Positions 40,565 through 51,377 of a stretch of 64,000 bases of DNA are shown one piece after another; the stretch's first letter is position 1; every line of letters begins with the position of its first letter. This DNA is from Blepharisma japonicum (taxonomy: Eukaryota; Ciliophora; Heterotrichea; Heterotrichida; Blepharismidae): positions 186,001 through 250,000 of the forward strand of contig CATKHK010000004.1 in the NCBI GenBank assembly GCA_949751835.1, read 5' to 3'. The notes beneath the pieces are model-generated. The model made no database searches, was not told where the DNA came from, and worked only from the letters and a program-made list of their open reading frames with translations. The position numbers were made by a program, and so were the translations under genes.

Positions 40565-43153
40565 TTAGGCGTCTGAAGGTGTTTGAATGAATCCAGAAGC
40601 AGTAGAAAATAGGTTGATAGGGTTTTTTGAATTCATCAGCATAAAGCCTTTAAGACCAAGACCTTTAAGCAATTTAGCTTGCAATTCAGGGCCAGCCTTC
40701 GCCATAGCCACAATTGTTTCTCTTCCAATAGCATCGACAATTTCCTGGAATTTCTGCGTTTCAATGGCCGCTAATTCTTTCGCTTTATTTATTTCTAACT
40801 CATCAAGTGCTTTCTGATGAGCAACTTCAGCCTCATACTGCTCTTTAAGTAGGTCCAACTCAGTCTCATTTTCAATTTTTTTCGCTTGCTCTGTCAACTC
40901 AGTTTGCTCGAGCAAACTTTGATACTCAATTTTCTGGCTTTTCGCCTTCGCTAGAGCTTCTCCTGTGGCTTTTCCAATCATCTGGACTTCAATATTTTTG
41001 ACTTTCAGTTCAATAAGTTTCACTTTTTCTTGCTCCGCATCAATTTCATCCTGAACCTTTTGCAGATCAAGCCTGTTTCTCGAATTTTGTTCTGCTTTTG
41101 CAGCCTCATGTTGAGCTCTGGCTTTACTTGCTTCAGTTGTAATTTCGATAGCTTGATTAACTGACTTTTTTAAGCTTGCTTGAGTTCTTTCATCAGTAGG
41201 TTCGACACTTTGGATATCCACATGAGTGATTATAAAATTGTTTGCTGGGAACCTGATTTCTTTTTTAGTTGAATCTCCTTTTTTTCCAAACACCCCAGCC
41301 TTTATAATATCAGCTGATCGTTGGTGGAACTCTTCAAAAGTATAGCAAGATACGGAGCCTCTAACTCTGCTTGCAATAGTTTTGGAAGCATCACCAATAA
41401 AGTCTTTGACAGCGAACAGATTATTGCAATCAATTGGATTTTCTTTGTTGACGTCAAAGTGCCAGTTATAAGAAAGTTTCATTTGTAAACTTGCATGGTC
41501 GCTTGTTTCGACTACAACAATATCAGTCATAAAGGATGGGCCTAGCATGAGAGCGATATCTTTTATTTGCTTTTCTTTCTTGGGAAGTCCTCCTGATAGG
41601 TTTAGGACTGTGAATTGCTCATCTGGCTGAAGCATGACACGGTCAGGACCAAAAACAACTCTGCTTATTTGAGTTCTGAAGTTGTGGACTTGAACTGCTG
41701 TATTGCTTGGGACTCTAAAAGTTACAGCTCTTGTTTTATCTCTTTTATATTCTTTTACTGGAGCCTCTTCATCAATACCCCAATTATGGCTTGAAGTTCT
41801 TGCGAATCGGCTTTCACGCTTACTCACCACTCTTCTGGAAGTTGCTAAAGCTTCACTGACAGCTTGCTTCTTTATCAGCTCTTCTACCTCAGGACTTAGC
41901 TCCATTTCCCACAAAGACTCATAGGATTTTAGCATATAGCTTTCTCCACTTACAGCTTTAACTTCTCCAGTTCTATTATCACGAACATAAATCCCTTCAT
42001 TTTCATCAAGAGGGATTTTTTTCCTTCTTTCTAGCACACTTACCTCTACAGACGGTATATAATCTCTAGGTCCATAAATCATCCACATCTCCCCTGCAGT
42101 ATGTTCTTCCCCTTCTTCATCCTTATAGTTTTCTTTAGCTTTTAGTAATAGTGCTTCATCATCAGCCAAGACATAAATATCTTGAATTCCATTTTCAAGT
42201 GTCTCAAAAGGATTCAAAAAGAATGTACATTCCCCTTTCCTCAGTTCTCTTTCGCCCAATTTGTTTTTTCCACCTTCAAATGGGTCTAATATATAACAAT
42301 ATTGTCTATTTGTAAGGACTATTGCTTCAACTTGCTTAACGACAATTTCGTATATATCTGGGATATGGGTGTCACTGTTTTCGATTGTGACAAGTCATTC
42401 TTCTCCTGCTTGTCTGTTAATATTGTAGATATCTTTATATGATTTAAGAGCTCTGAGATGAAGGGCACGCTTATCAGTGAGCACGATGGATTTTATTTCT
42501 TCAACAACTTCTTCGTCTACTTGAGGAAGATAGTCTCCGATTTCTCTTATAAGCCACTCTTCTCCAGCTTTTCTTGCATTTCCATATTTATCAGTTGTTT
42601 CCCTTTTGGCTCTCATCTTTAAGGCAGAGTTTGGCTTGATTGTTAGTGATCTTACGGTTTCAATTATTTGGCAATTTATATTGGGAATGTAAGTGCATGG
42701 GCCATAGTAAAGCCACTCGTCTCCTGCATGCCTTTCTTTTGAACTTAAGTCTACAAAATCTCTGATAGCTTTTAATTTCAAAGCACAGTTTGGCTGGACA
42801 ATTGGGATTTTCTGGATTTCTTGTTCGATTTCTTCTAATGGATATAATGGAAAAGGCTCAGGGTGGGTTTCAGAAGTACGGACTTCAAGCTCACCATAGT
42901 TGACTTTGACCATCCCATAATCATTGTAAGTGATTTTCCTGCCTTCATCTAAAACAACTGGATTTCTAATAACACAATAATTTCTAGGAGGAATTTGAAT
43001 CATTTTCATGATTTTTCCTCCAAGCTTGAGCTGTTCATGATCCCTTAATACATAAGAAGCAGGCCCTATGACAACTCTTGTAAGAATGGTATTGCCATCA
43101 GTAATGTGAACATAGTTAAAAGGTGGAATTCTGATCAAACGCTGATCTTCCAT
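40565..43153 (-). CDS. Major vault protein (862 aa)
   Basis: The shell protein of vaults, large cytoplasmic ribonucleoprotein barrels. Length (862 aa) equals that of animal MVP (about 860-890). The N-terminal half is a series of MVP repeats with the recurrent pattern GEEWL...G.Y.P.......I.L....AL.L.A (for example AGEEWLIREIGDYLPQVD, AGEMWMIYGPRDYIPSVE). These are followed by the SPFH-like shoulder (LQMKLSYNWHFDV, FIGDASKTIASRVRG, ITHVDIQSVEPTDE), a long coiled-coil cap helix (about 640-790), and the cap ring LLKGLGLKGFMLMN. One UGA codes for Trp in QAGEEWLVT, a repeat position that is Trp in the other repeats, strong support for the recoding. No vault RNA gene is recognisable nearby. Confidence 0.97.
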
Positions 43154-43406
43154 TTTTTATAACTGATAGAATTGATTGCTCTAGTAGTTAGCTCAATTAA
43201 TATTAAAAAATTAAATAATTGATTTCTCTTTCATGCTGTAGCAGATATCTAATTATGAAATACCACACTCTCCCGATAATAACTAATAGGAAATTAAGAT
43301 AATCAATTAATTTATTATATTTAATATTATTTTAATAACATTAATGCTTAATAAAGCAACTACTTGTAAAAACTTAGCTTCAAATTTTCTTATTTAAATT
43401 TAAATT

Positions 43407-44516
43407 ATGGATTACTATCAACATGCCCCAGTTCCAAAAGCCAATCAAGCGCCTCCAATTCAACCACATGAACTGAGTTACTATTTAGATGAGCTGAGCA
43501 AGGTCTCTGATAGAGATTCTTTCAATGCGGTGATGAAAAGATTTGACGAAACGTTTCTTCAGCGCTTTAAGCAAACTAATACTCAACCTGAAGGCGTTTT
43601 TCCATTTGGAGGAACTTCAAATCCATATAGTCTTAATAATCCAGGAATTCAAAACCCCTACACTATGAATTCTATATATGCCCCTGATGGCAAGTCTAAT
43701 CTCCCTTACTCAGGGCAGTCAGGGAATATTCCACCAAGGGCAAGCCTTGGCACACAAAATCAGTTATATAAGCAGCCAATGTATGAACGAGGCGGATACT
43801 TTCCTGAGCCTTTAAATGGAGCTATAAGAGAGAGAATTCCTAATTTAGGCCAACAATATAGTTCAATAATGCCAAATCCGACTATAGCCAGTCTTCAGCC
43901 TCAGCCTCTATATGGTTCTATTAGCTACAACCAGCTTCCTCCCAATTACATGGTCCAACCTCAGCATATCCAACAATCTCAAGGCTTTCCAAACCAAGGG
44001 CAGTTGTATGCGCAAGCTGTGCCAAACTACTCTCCATATCAAACTCAGTCTTTTCCTCCTGCTTCTCCTGACAGAGCAATAACACCGAACCAACCTTATC
44101 CTCAATATCGGCAGGACTTTGGAATGAATTCGCTAAGTTTAAAAAACCCTATCCAGGAGTCAATTGATCTTAGAAAAATGAAGGAAGATGCTCTCAACAA
44201 GTATCACCACATAAATGTGCCTCAGACTTCTCAATTGACACCTGGCAGCCAAGACCAAGGAATGTTTGGAGCACTTCCTGGACCAAGATATCCAGAAGCA
44301 AATGCAAGAAGTGAGTATCAAGGTTACAAAAGCAGTGAAGCGACTAGAACAAATTATCAAGAAAGCTTATCTTATACATCTAATTTGAATGAAAGGCCTT
44401 CATATTTGTCAAGCACTACATATAATCCACCGTCAAATCCAAGTCCAAAGTCTTCTTCATTTGTATCAGGCTTATTAGGCTCAAAAAATACCCAACAGTC
44501 TGGATATTTTAAGTAA
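43407..44516 (+). CDS. Gln/Pro/Asn/Tyr-rich low-complexity protein (369 aa)
   Basis: A 369-codon frame from ATG to TAA without UGA. A short possibly helical segment (SYYLDELSKVSDRDSFNAVMKRFDETFLQRF, about 25-55) is followed by ~300 residues rich in Gln, Pro, Asn, Tyr and Ser (YSLNNPGIQNPYTMN, QPQPLYGSISYNQLPPNY). This prion-like composition is typical of phase-separating RNA-binding or endocytic adaptor proteins, but no RNA-binding motif is visible. It starts 253 nt from the divergent vault protein gene. Function unknown. Confidence 0.75.
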   Translation: MDYYQHAPVPKANQAPPIQPHELSYYLDELSKVSDRDSFNAVMKRFDETFLQRFKQTNTQPEGVFPFGGTSNPYSLNNPGIQNPYTMNSIYAPDGKSNLPYSGQSGNIPPRASLGTQNQLYKQPMYERGGYFPEPLNGAIRERIPNLGQQYSSIMPNPTIASLQPQPLYGSISYNQLPPNYMVQPQHIQQSQGFPNQGQLYAQAVPNYSPYQTQSFPPASPDRAITPNQPYPQYRQDFGMNSLSLKNPIQESIDLRKMKEDALNKYHHINVPQTSQLTPGSQDQGMFGALPGPRYPEANARSEYQGYKSSEATRTNYQESLSYTSNLNERPSYLSSTTYNPPSNPSPKSSSFVSGLLGSKNTQQSGYFK

Positions 44517-44888
44517 TTTTAAATAAACCTTTTTTACAAATAAGCGCTTATTTTGGAGTCAATCAGTAAAAATATGATGTCCCTTCGAATCCAAGCACTG
44601 GAGTTCTCGATATAAAGCCCAGTAAAATGCATTAAAGAAAATCATTGAGAAAAGTTGTGAAAGCTAGCAACAAGGTCAAAAATTTTATTAATAGAATCAT
44701 GAGATTTAACGAGAAGAATTCTGATGATGATGATCAGCTATATAATATAATTAAAAAAATTAAAAAGCTTTATGACAAATAAGTAGCATTATTAATGGAA
44801 GAAATATTAAAAGAAATGCACGAATTTATTTTAAAGGGGAGACATAATCTTTCGAATAAAAATTATATTTTTTTTAAATTACAAATAA
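44517..44888. other. Spacer with degraded coding-like sequence on the plus strand
   Basis: A 372-nt spacer. Plus-strand reading gives WCPFESKHWSSRYKAQ, then after a frame change SNKVKNFINRIMRFNEKNSD and DDDQLYNIIKKIKKLYDK, a TAA, and VALLMEEILKEMHEFILKG. The composition is protein-like but stops and a frameshift interrupt it and there is no start. A 16-nt GT..AG segment near 44619-44634 removes one stop but not the others. Best read as a gene relic; low certainty. Confidence 0.35.
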
Positions 44889-46091
44889 ATGCAAAAGGAA
44901 ACAGAGCAGGATGAGTATCTCCCGAGTGATCCATTAAACAGTTTTGATTATAATATAAATACAGAATCACCTTTAAGGCCAACAGAATTGTTAGATAGAG
45001 GCAACTCGAAAATTATACTGTTCGATATTAATGAAAAACAATCACATGAGCTCAGGTTAGATGATCTTTTGGAGCTCAAAGATATGCTAATGGTAGAAAG
45101 GTCTTCATATGTTTTAATTTTGCAAGGACTTGGGGATGCACATGTCAAACTTATCCGCAGAGAGTTTGGCCTTCATCCCGTCATTGATTATGAGTGCGCA
45201 AGCAATAATTTTAACAATAAAGACCACATTTTAGACTTCCCAGATTATTTTTTGTTGACCATAAATGATGCCAGTTTGAATGGAGAAGTAGAAAATCCTG
45301 TTTCTATGAAAATAATTGTTTATAAAACCGTGCTTATGATTTTTTGCAAAGATCCTTTGTTTTGTGTTAAACAAATACTCTATGAAGAAATGAAGATTCA
45401 GGATGTGCTTATTCAAGAATTCCAAAACAAAACTCCACAAATTAATAATTTTTCATATCGAGAAGTTGAAATAAATGAAACCTATGGTTGCACAACAATT
45501 GATTCGATTTTGTATAGGCTCTTAGAATCCATTTTGTGTAGACTTGAGTATCTTTCAATGCATATAGACTCTGAGACTAAATGCTACTTAGAGCATGCCA
45601 CTGAAATCCACAACAATGACAGAATAGAGTACGTTCAAAAGCTGAGCTCAGGAGAAAAAACTGCTCAATATCTCCAAGATCTTATCAGGCCTAAATTTAA
45701 AATTTTTGACTCCCTTTTACACTCAACACATGTCTCAAATGGTCTAAAATGTTATTTTTACAGTATGAAAACAAGAATAATTGTACTTAACCAAAAAAAT
45801 ATCACAAGCCATGCAACCTTAACAAAAGCTGGGCATATTTTCAATGCAACTTTAGAAGATGCTCAAAACACAACTTCATTAAAACTCGAAAAAATCGTGA
45901 ATTATTTTACTGCAATGGCAACTGTATGCTTACCTGCAAATTATGTCCCTGGGATAATGGGAATGAATGTAAAAATTCCATGGCAAGATGATACCGATAA
46001 TAAATGTTTGCCCTGAATTTACTGCTGGGCAATTATTTTTGGAATATCAATAAGTGTTATATGGTTTTTTAAGTGGAGAAAGTGGGTTTAA
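44889..46091 (+). CDS. CorA-like magnesium transporter (400 aa)
   Basis: A Mg2+ channel of the CorA/Mrs2/ALR superfamily. A long cytosolic N-terminal domain (about 1-330) with alpha/beta and helical parts is followed by two C-terminal membrane helices. The selectivity signature GMN is at residues 358-360 (PGIMGMNVKIPW) at the end of the first helix, as the family requires. Two UGA codons read as Trp (CLPWIYCW) lie in the short loop after it, so under the standard code the second helix (AIIFGISISVIWFF) would be lost. The tail is basic (KWRKWV). Likely location plasma membrane or mitochondria; no clear presequence. Confidence 0.9.
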
Positions 46092-46173
46092 ATCATTGTT
46101 CTGGCGACTTTTCATGCTAAATAAACATAGATACCTTAATAACCTTAAATTTTCAATAGAAATTTATTAATAA

Positions 46174-48702
46174 ATGGCAAAATCTTACTTTGCCTTCCAA
46201 TTCAAGTCGTCTTTTGGAGAGATCACTTCAAGTAACTCACATTTAATTGTTTCTTCCAATGATTGGATCTTTACATCTTCAAATGAATCGGTCCTCATAT
46301 GAAGCGCAAAACGACTTGAGCTTATAAAATCGCTTTCCCAAGGCCCAGATATTATCACATCTCTAGCTTTATCCACCAATTCTTTAAGTGCTGGCTTTAG
46401 AAATGGAACAATCCTAGTCTGGAGCTTAAGTTCATGGGAAATTTTACACAAATTTGAAGGCCATGAATCAGCAGTATCTGCTCTTACCTACTCATCAGAT
46501 GGGCTGACTCTTTATTCTGGGTCTTACGATACCTCTATTATTATATGGGACTTAGTAGCAGACGCAGCTTCTGTCCGTCTTCAAGGCCACAAAGACTCAA
46601 TAACATCATTAATTATCCGTGAAAATTCATTGATTTCTGGGAGCAGAGATCGAATGATAAAGATATGGGACTTAATCAGCGAAATGTGCTCTGATACCTT
46701 ACTGAGCTCAAGCGAGGTATGGAGCCTTGAAATCATTGATAATAAACTCTATGCTGGAAGTGGAGATAAGTATATCCATGTATGGGACTGCATAGATAAC
46801 TTTAAAGAACTTGGAGCCATTTCAAAGCAAAGTCCAAAAGGAAGAACCAAAAGTGTTACAAAGCATCCTAATGAGTCAATATTTTTGGTAGTCAGCAAAG
46901 GCTCACTTGAAGTTTGAAGAAAAAGAAAAGAAAACGAAATTGATAAAATGATGAAAAGGAGAAGGAAAAGATTAAGAGAAAAAGGCAAAGATGAAGAAGA
47001 AGTCAATATGATCTTCACAGATTATTATGAAAGAGTAGTCTTACATAAACCAGACTCCAAAATTGCAAGTGCTCAATTTTTCCCTACAAAGTACAAAAGC
47101 AGCACACATGAGCATAAATTCAAAATAGCAATAAGCTATGCAACAAATTATATGCAAATTTATGACCTCAGCTGCAATTTGGTTTCAAAAGTAAAAACTG
47201 CTCCTTCATTTGAACTAATTTCTACGCTTGATCGAGAAGGGCATCGATCCCCTGCCAGAACACTATCGTTATCTCAAGATAATTGGAATTTATTATCAGG
47301 CTCAGGCGAATCCTTGAAAATTTGGGACCTAAAAACCCAGACCTGCATCAGTACACTTGAATGTGATTACGCTCTTACCAGCTTATTCCTCCCTGGAGAC
47401 CGATTCGTTTTAATAGGTACAAGATCAGGCTTAATCCAAGCTTTTGACATCTTATCACATGAAAAAATATTTGAAAAGAAAGCTCACGAAGGGTCTGTGT
47501 GAAGTATTTGTTTATTCCCATCATCTCTTGTATTAATAAGTGGAGGCGCAGATCATGACTTGAAATTCTGGCAAATCAGGCTCCAGCCTGAGTTCAAGCT
47601 AAAATTAACTGAAGTTTTTTCTCTCAAAGATGAAATTTTATCAGTAAAATGTTCCCCAGATGGAAAATTAATATGCTCTTCATTATTGGATTCTACTATC
47701 CAAACAATTTACAGTGACAGCAAAAAGCTTTACTTGTCACTTTATGGGCATAAACTTCCAGCCTCTTGTTTTGACATTTCTTCAGATTCCCTTATTCTAG
47801 TGAGTGGTTCAGCTGATAAGAACCTTAAACTATGGGGTTTGGACTATGGAGACTGCCATAAGTCAATTTTCGCTCATGATCAGCCTATTTCTGACATCAA
47901 GTTTGTAAAAGATACACATTTATTCTTCTCAGCAGGCAGAGACAGACTAATTAAATATTGGAACGCTGATACATATGAATGCATTTTAACGCTCAAAGGT
48001 CATAAATCAGAAATTTGGTCCATTATATTGAGTTCTGCAGGAGACTTTTTGGTATCGGCTGGAAATGACTATTCATTGAGACTTTGGGTGCAGACAAGTG
48101 AGCAGATTTTCTTGGAAGAAGAAAAAGAAAAAGAAATTGAAGAGTCCACAAAACCTGAAGAACTAGGAATACAAAAGCCAGTTGGAGAAGCTGTACCTGT
48201 GCTAAGAACTACAAATGAAGCACTTAAAGCTGGAGAAGTACTAATGGAGGCATTAGAAGTGGCCCGGCAGTATAGAGAGCATCTAAGCCAAGGAGGAAAT
48301 GCACTACCCCCTCCACATTATGGAGGACTTGATGAGCATGGCTATATTCTTAAAATTCTGACAGGTATACCTTCTTCATCTTTTGATTCAGCAATTCAGA
48401 TGCTTCCATTTGCTTATGCAACGATGCTATTTTATCATTTAGAAAGCTATTTAGATAAGGGAGTAGAAACGGAACTAACAGTAAAATGTATTTTGATGCT
48501 GATGAAAATTCATGAAAATACCTTGGTTTCAAGCGTTTATAGTAATGAAGAATGGCTGATAAGAATAGAAAGGGTCAAAAGCAAAATGATGAGCAGGATA
48601 AAGGAGATCAAAGATATGATAGGAAGAAATGTGGCTGCTTGCAAGTTCGTAGCAAGGTATATTCAGGATCAAAAAGGAATGTCTATCACAGAACTATCAT
48701 AA
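46174..48702 (+). CDS. WDR3/Utp12 (Dip2) U3 snoRNP subunit of the small-subunit processome (842 aa)
   Basis: A nucleolar WD40 protein of the UtpB module that processes 18S rRNA precursors. Two tandem propellers with WD units such as GSADKNLKLWGLDYGDCHKSIF and AGRDRLIKYWNADTYECI are close to human WDR3, as is the following ..LEEEKEKEIEES linker. The C-terminal ~200 residues match the Utp12 domain. Three or more UGA codons read as Trp occur (VLIWSAKRL, LEVWRKRKE, GSVWSICLF), two at the end of a WD repeat. Length 842 compares with 943 in human and yeast. The start ATG at 46174 directly follows an A-rich leader, 82 nt after the CorA stop. Confidence 0.93.
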
Positions 48703-49298
48703 ATTATTTTTCTTTAATTATCATAATATTGATGGCTTTTCAGATTTTAGGTTAAAACTAAATAATTATCATATTTGTGAGGATTATAATCATAATAGCT
48801 TTAATAAAAGTATATAGTAAGCTAAAATCAAATTTATTTGTATACAATATTATTAGAAAAATATTAAATACTGAAAATATAAATATGTGAGATATCAATT
48901 AATAAAATTATTTGAAATATTCATAATGATAGCTGTAATATTCAAATTTCTCTGTTTTTCAGTCTTTAAGAATTTCCAGAATTTTAAGGGTTTGTTTGAT
49001 TTTACTCTCTTCAAGATTGTTTATATTTGTACCAATAAAACAATTGAATTTTCATTTATTTGATACCAACCAATCCAACAAATCTTATATTTTAAATATA
49101 ATTTATAATATTTAAATCTTTTAAACTTAATTTACCTTAAATTTAAAAGATTTATATCAATCAATCATATTAGAAGCCACAGCAGTTTTATAATTTTTTT
49201 ATCCTACAATGTTTTATTTTTAAAAGAAAAGCTGGATATCAATATTCCCTAAAAATCCATAAACGTACATTTATATTTAATAAGAATTCATTAACATC
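48703..49298. other. Long spacer with a possible minus-strand relic
   Basis: A 596-nt AT-rich spacer. On the minus strand about 60 open codons end at TAA 48908-48910: LLDWLVSNKWKFNCFIG, NNLEESKIKQTLKILEILKD and WKTEKFEYYSYHYEYFK, with two UGA as Trp. Upstream, another frame reads KICWIGWYQINENSIVLLV. The two overlap around 49030 and could be one frameshifted gene end. No start or family. The rest is AT-rich without features. Confidence 0.35.
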
Positions 49299-51221
49299 AT
49301 GGGAGGAAAAAATTCTTGCCAATCTACATGGTGCACTAAAAAGGCTGAATATCTATGCCATTGCAGAAATATAAAGATATGCGAAAACTGCAAGGATAAT
49401 AAACACTACGGAGAACAGCATGAAGTTGAAGAACTGAATTCCCAGCCTAAAACCCATAACCCTGATGCTCCAATTTCTACCAGCTCTTTAGTCTTCACGA
49501 GAAATATTTATCGATCTCCAGAAGGCTCCACTGAAGTTTTTGAAGGAAGAGTAGTTCACAGACCAGACAAAGTTGCAATCAAGGTAATGTATTGCAGAAA
49601 TGAGGGAGAATTGAGGAAAAAGCAGCAAGAAGCCAAACTTCAAAAATCTATGGTCCATCCCAATATATGCTCTTGCCTTGGATACTTTATTGATGAAAAT
49701 TATGGGCCAGGATTTAAATTCTTGATTGTGATGGAATTCTCGGAGAAAGGTGACCTTGAGCAAGACATTGAATATAGAAAAATCAGAAATGATTATTGGC
49801 CAGAGCACACACTGCTTACTCATTGGACAGAAATTATCGATGCCTTCGCATACTTGCAAGAAATGAATATGACTCATGGAGATGTCAAACCAAGAAACTT
49901 ATTTTTGGCAAATAATGGGAAGCTGAAGTTAGGAGACTTTGGAGAGTCAAGACAAGGAATGCAGGCATTAGTTACCAAGACTTATCAAGTTACTGGAACA
50001 GTCATGTATTTCAGCCCCAAGTTGTTTAAAGAGTACTTAGAAATAATCAAAGGCAATAACGTAAGAGGAGATGTCAGGCATAATCCAATCAAATCAGATG
50101 TGTATTCCTTAGGTTTGACATTTCTGCACATGGCGAGTCTAGCCAAACCGACAGATTTAAATAATTTAGAAGTCGGAATTGACAATTTGCAAAAACAAGT
50201 TGAAAGAGCAATAGCTAAACTCTCATATAGCGATAAGGTCAAAATATTACTTGCTCACATGCTAGCAGTCCAAGAAAACAAACGTTGGGATTTCAAACAA
50301 CTGAAGCATCATCTCTCACAAGGCGATTTAGAGCATGATCTTAACGAAGTTTCCAAGCAAAACGAAGAAACTGACGCAAAGCCTGCAGCAAAATTAGCTC
50401 CAAAAATTGAAGGACACTTTGCAATCTCTCTTGCACAAGTCCCTGGTAGAGCTTACATCTGTGAAATTGATACCAGAAAAATAAGAAAAACATCAAGTTT
50501 AAATAGCCACAGATTCCAATCTTCTTCAAGAGTAGCCGTAATAGATGAAGGTGTAGTTGTGACTGGAGGCTTAAAAAATTCAAAAAACGTATTTTTAATA
50601 AATTTAGTTACAAGAGATTCAGCAAAGCTCGAAGATATGAGGCAAGGAAGGGCATGGCATGCAATAACAGTGCTTAATAAAGATCTATTTGTGATTGGAG
50701 GAAGAGATCCTGAAAGAAAAGAGCCTATAAAATCAGTCGAAGTATATAAAGATGGGAAATGAGATGAGTGTGAACCGCTAAATATAGAAAGAGAAAATGC
50801 CACTGCTTTAGCGGTTGATAATGAAATCTATGTTGTAGGAGGGGCAAATAAGAGCACAAAAAGGCTTGAGCTAATCAGTTCTATTGAAAAATACTTTGAA
50901 GGCCATTGGGAAGTTTTGAGCATTAATCTTCCTATGCCAATGTCAGGGGTTGGACTTGTGAACTCAGCCCCGAAAAATATAATGATTATTGGAGGCGGAA
51001 GAGAAAGAGGTGTAAGTTCACCTGAGACTTTTGAGTGAAACTTAGACACAAATGAAATAGTATTGGACGAGAAAACACTTCCAGAAGGAGACACTTTTGG
51101 GTCTAATTCATACTTTATTGACGAAAGTAAAAATGAGGTCATAATTATAGGGTTTTTGCTTGGTATATTTATTTATAACCGAGCAACAAAGGAATGGGAG
51201 CAAGAAGGGTTTAAATCTTAA
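49299..51221 (+). CDS. Zinc finger - protein kinase - kelch fusion protein (640 aa)
   Basis: Three parts in order. Residues 6-46: a B-box-like zinc module (CQSTWC, CHCRNIKICENC, H..H). Residues ~60-350: a protein kinase domain with VAIKVM (ATP Lys), VMEFSEKGDL hinge, HGDVKPRNL catalytic loop (HGD rather than HRD, so a non-RD kinase with the Asp kept), DFGES for metal binding, and a DVYSLG segment. Residues ~390-640: kelch repeats (VVVTGGLKN, LFVIGGRDP, IYVVGGANK, IMIIGGGRE). Two UGA codons read as Trp in the kelch part (DGKWDECEP, TFEWNLDTN) continue the frame past apparent stops. Kinases joined to kelch propellers are a ciliate-type architecture. Substrates are unknown. Confidence 0.9.
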
Positions 51222-51377
51222 TAACATAAAATATTTGCATTTAAACCAATTTTTATTATCTTTATTATTATAAAAAATTTATTATTTTCATAAATTTTTA
51301 AGCTTGATGGTGTCAGCACAATATTATTATAAGTATATTTAGTAATCAGTTAACTATCTTTATATAAATTTTTTAAT

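Noticed and set aside
44581-44600. CCCTTCGAATCC resembling a tRNA B box
   Set aside because: No matching A box, acceptor stem or cloverleaf can be drawn around it.
46185-46451. Minus-strand 88-codon open frame
   Set aside because: Shadow of the WDR3 gene, whose first exon is open on the plus strand when TGA is Trp.
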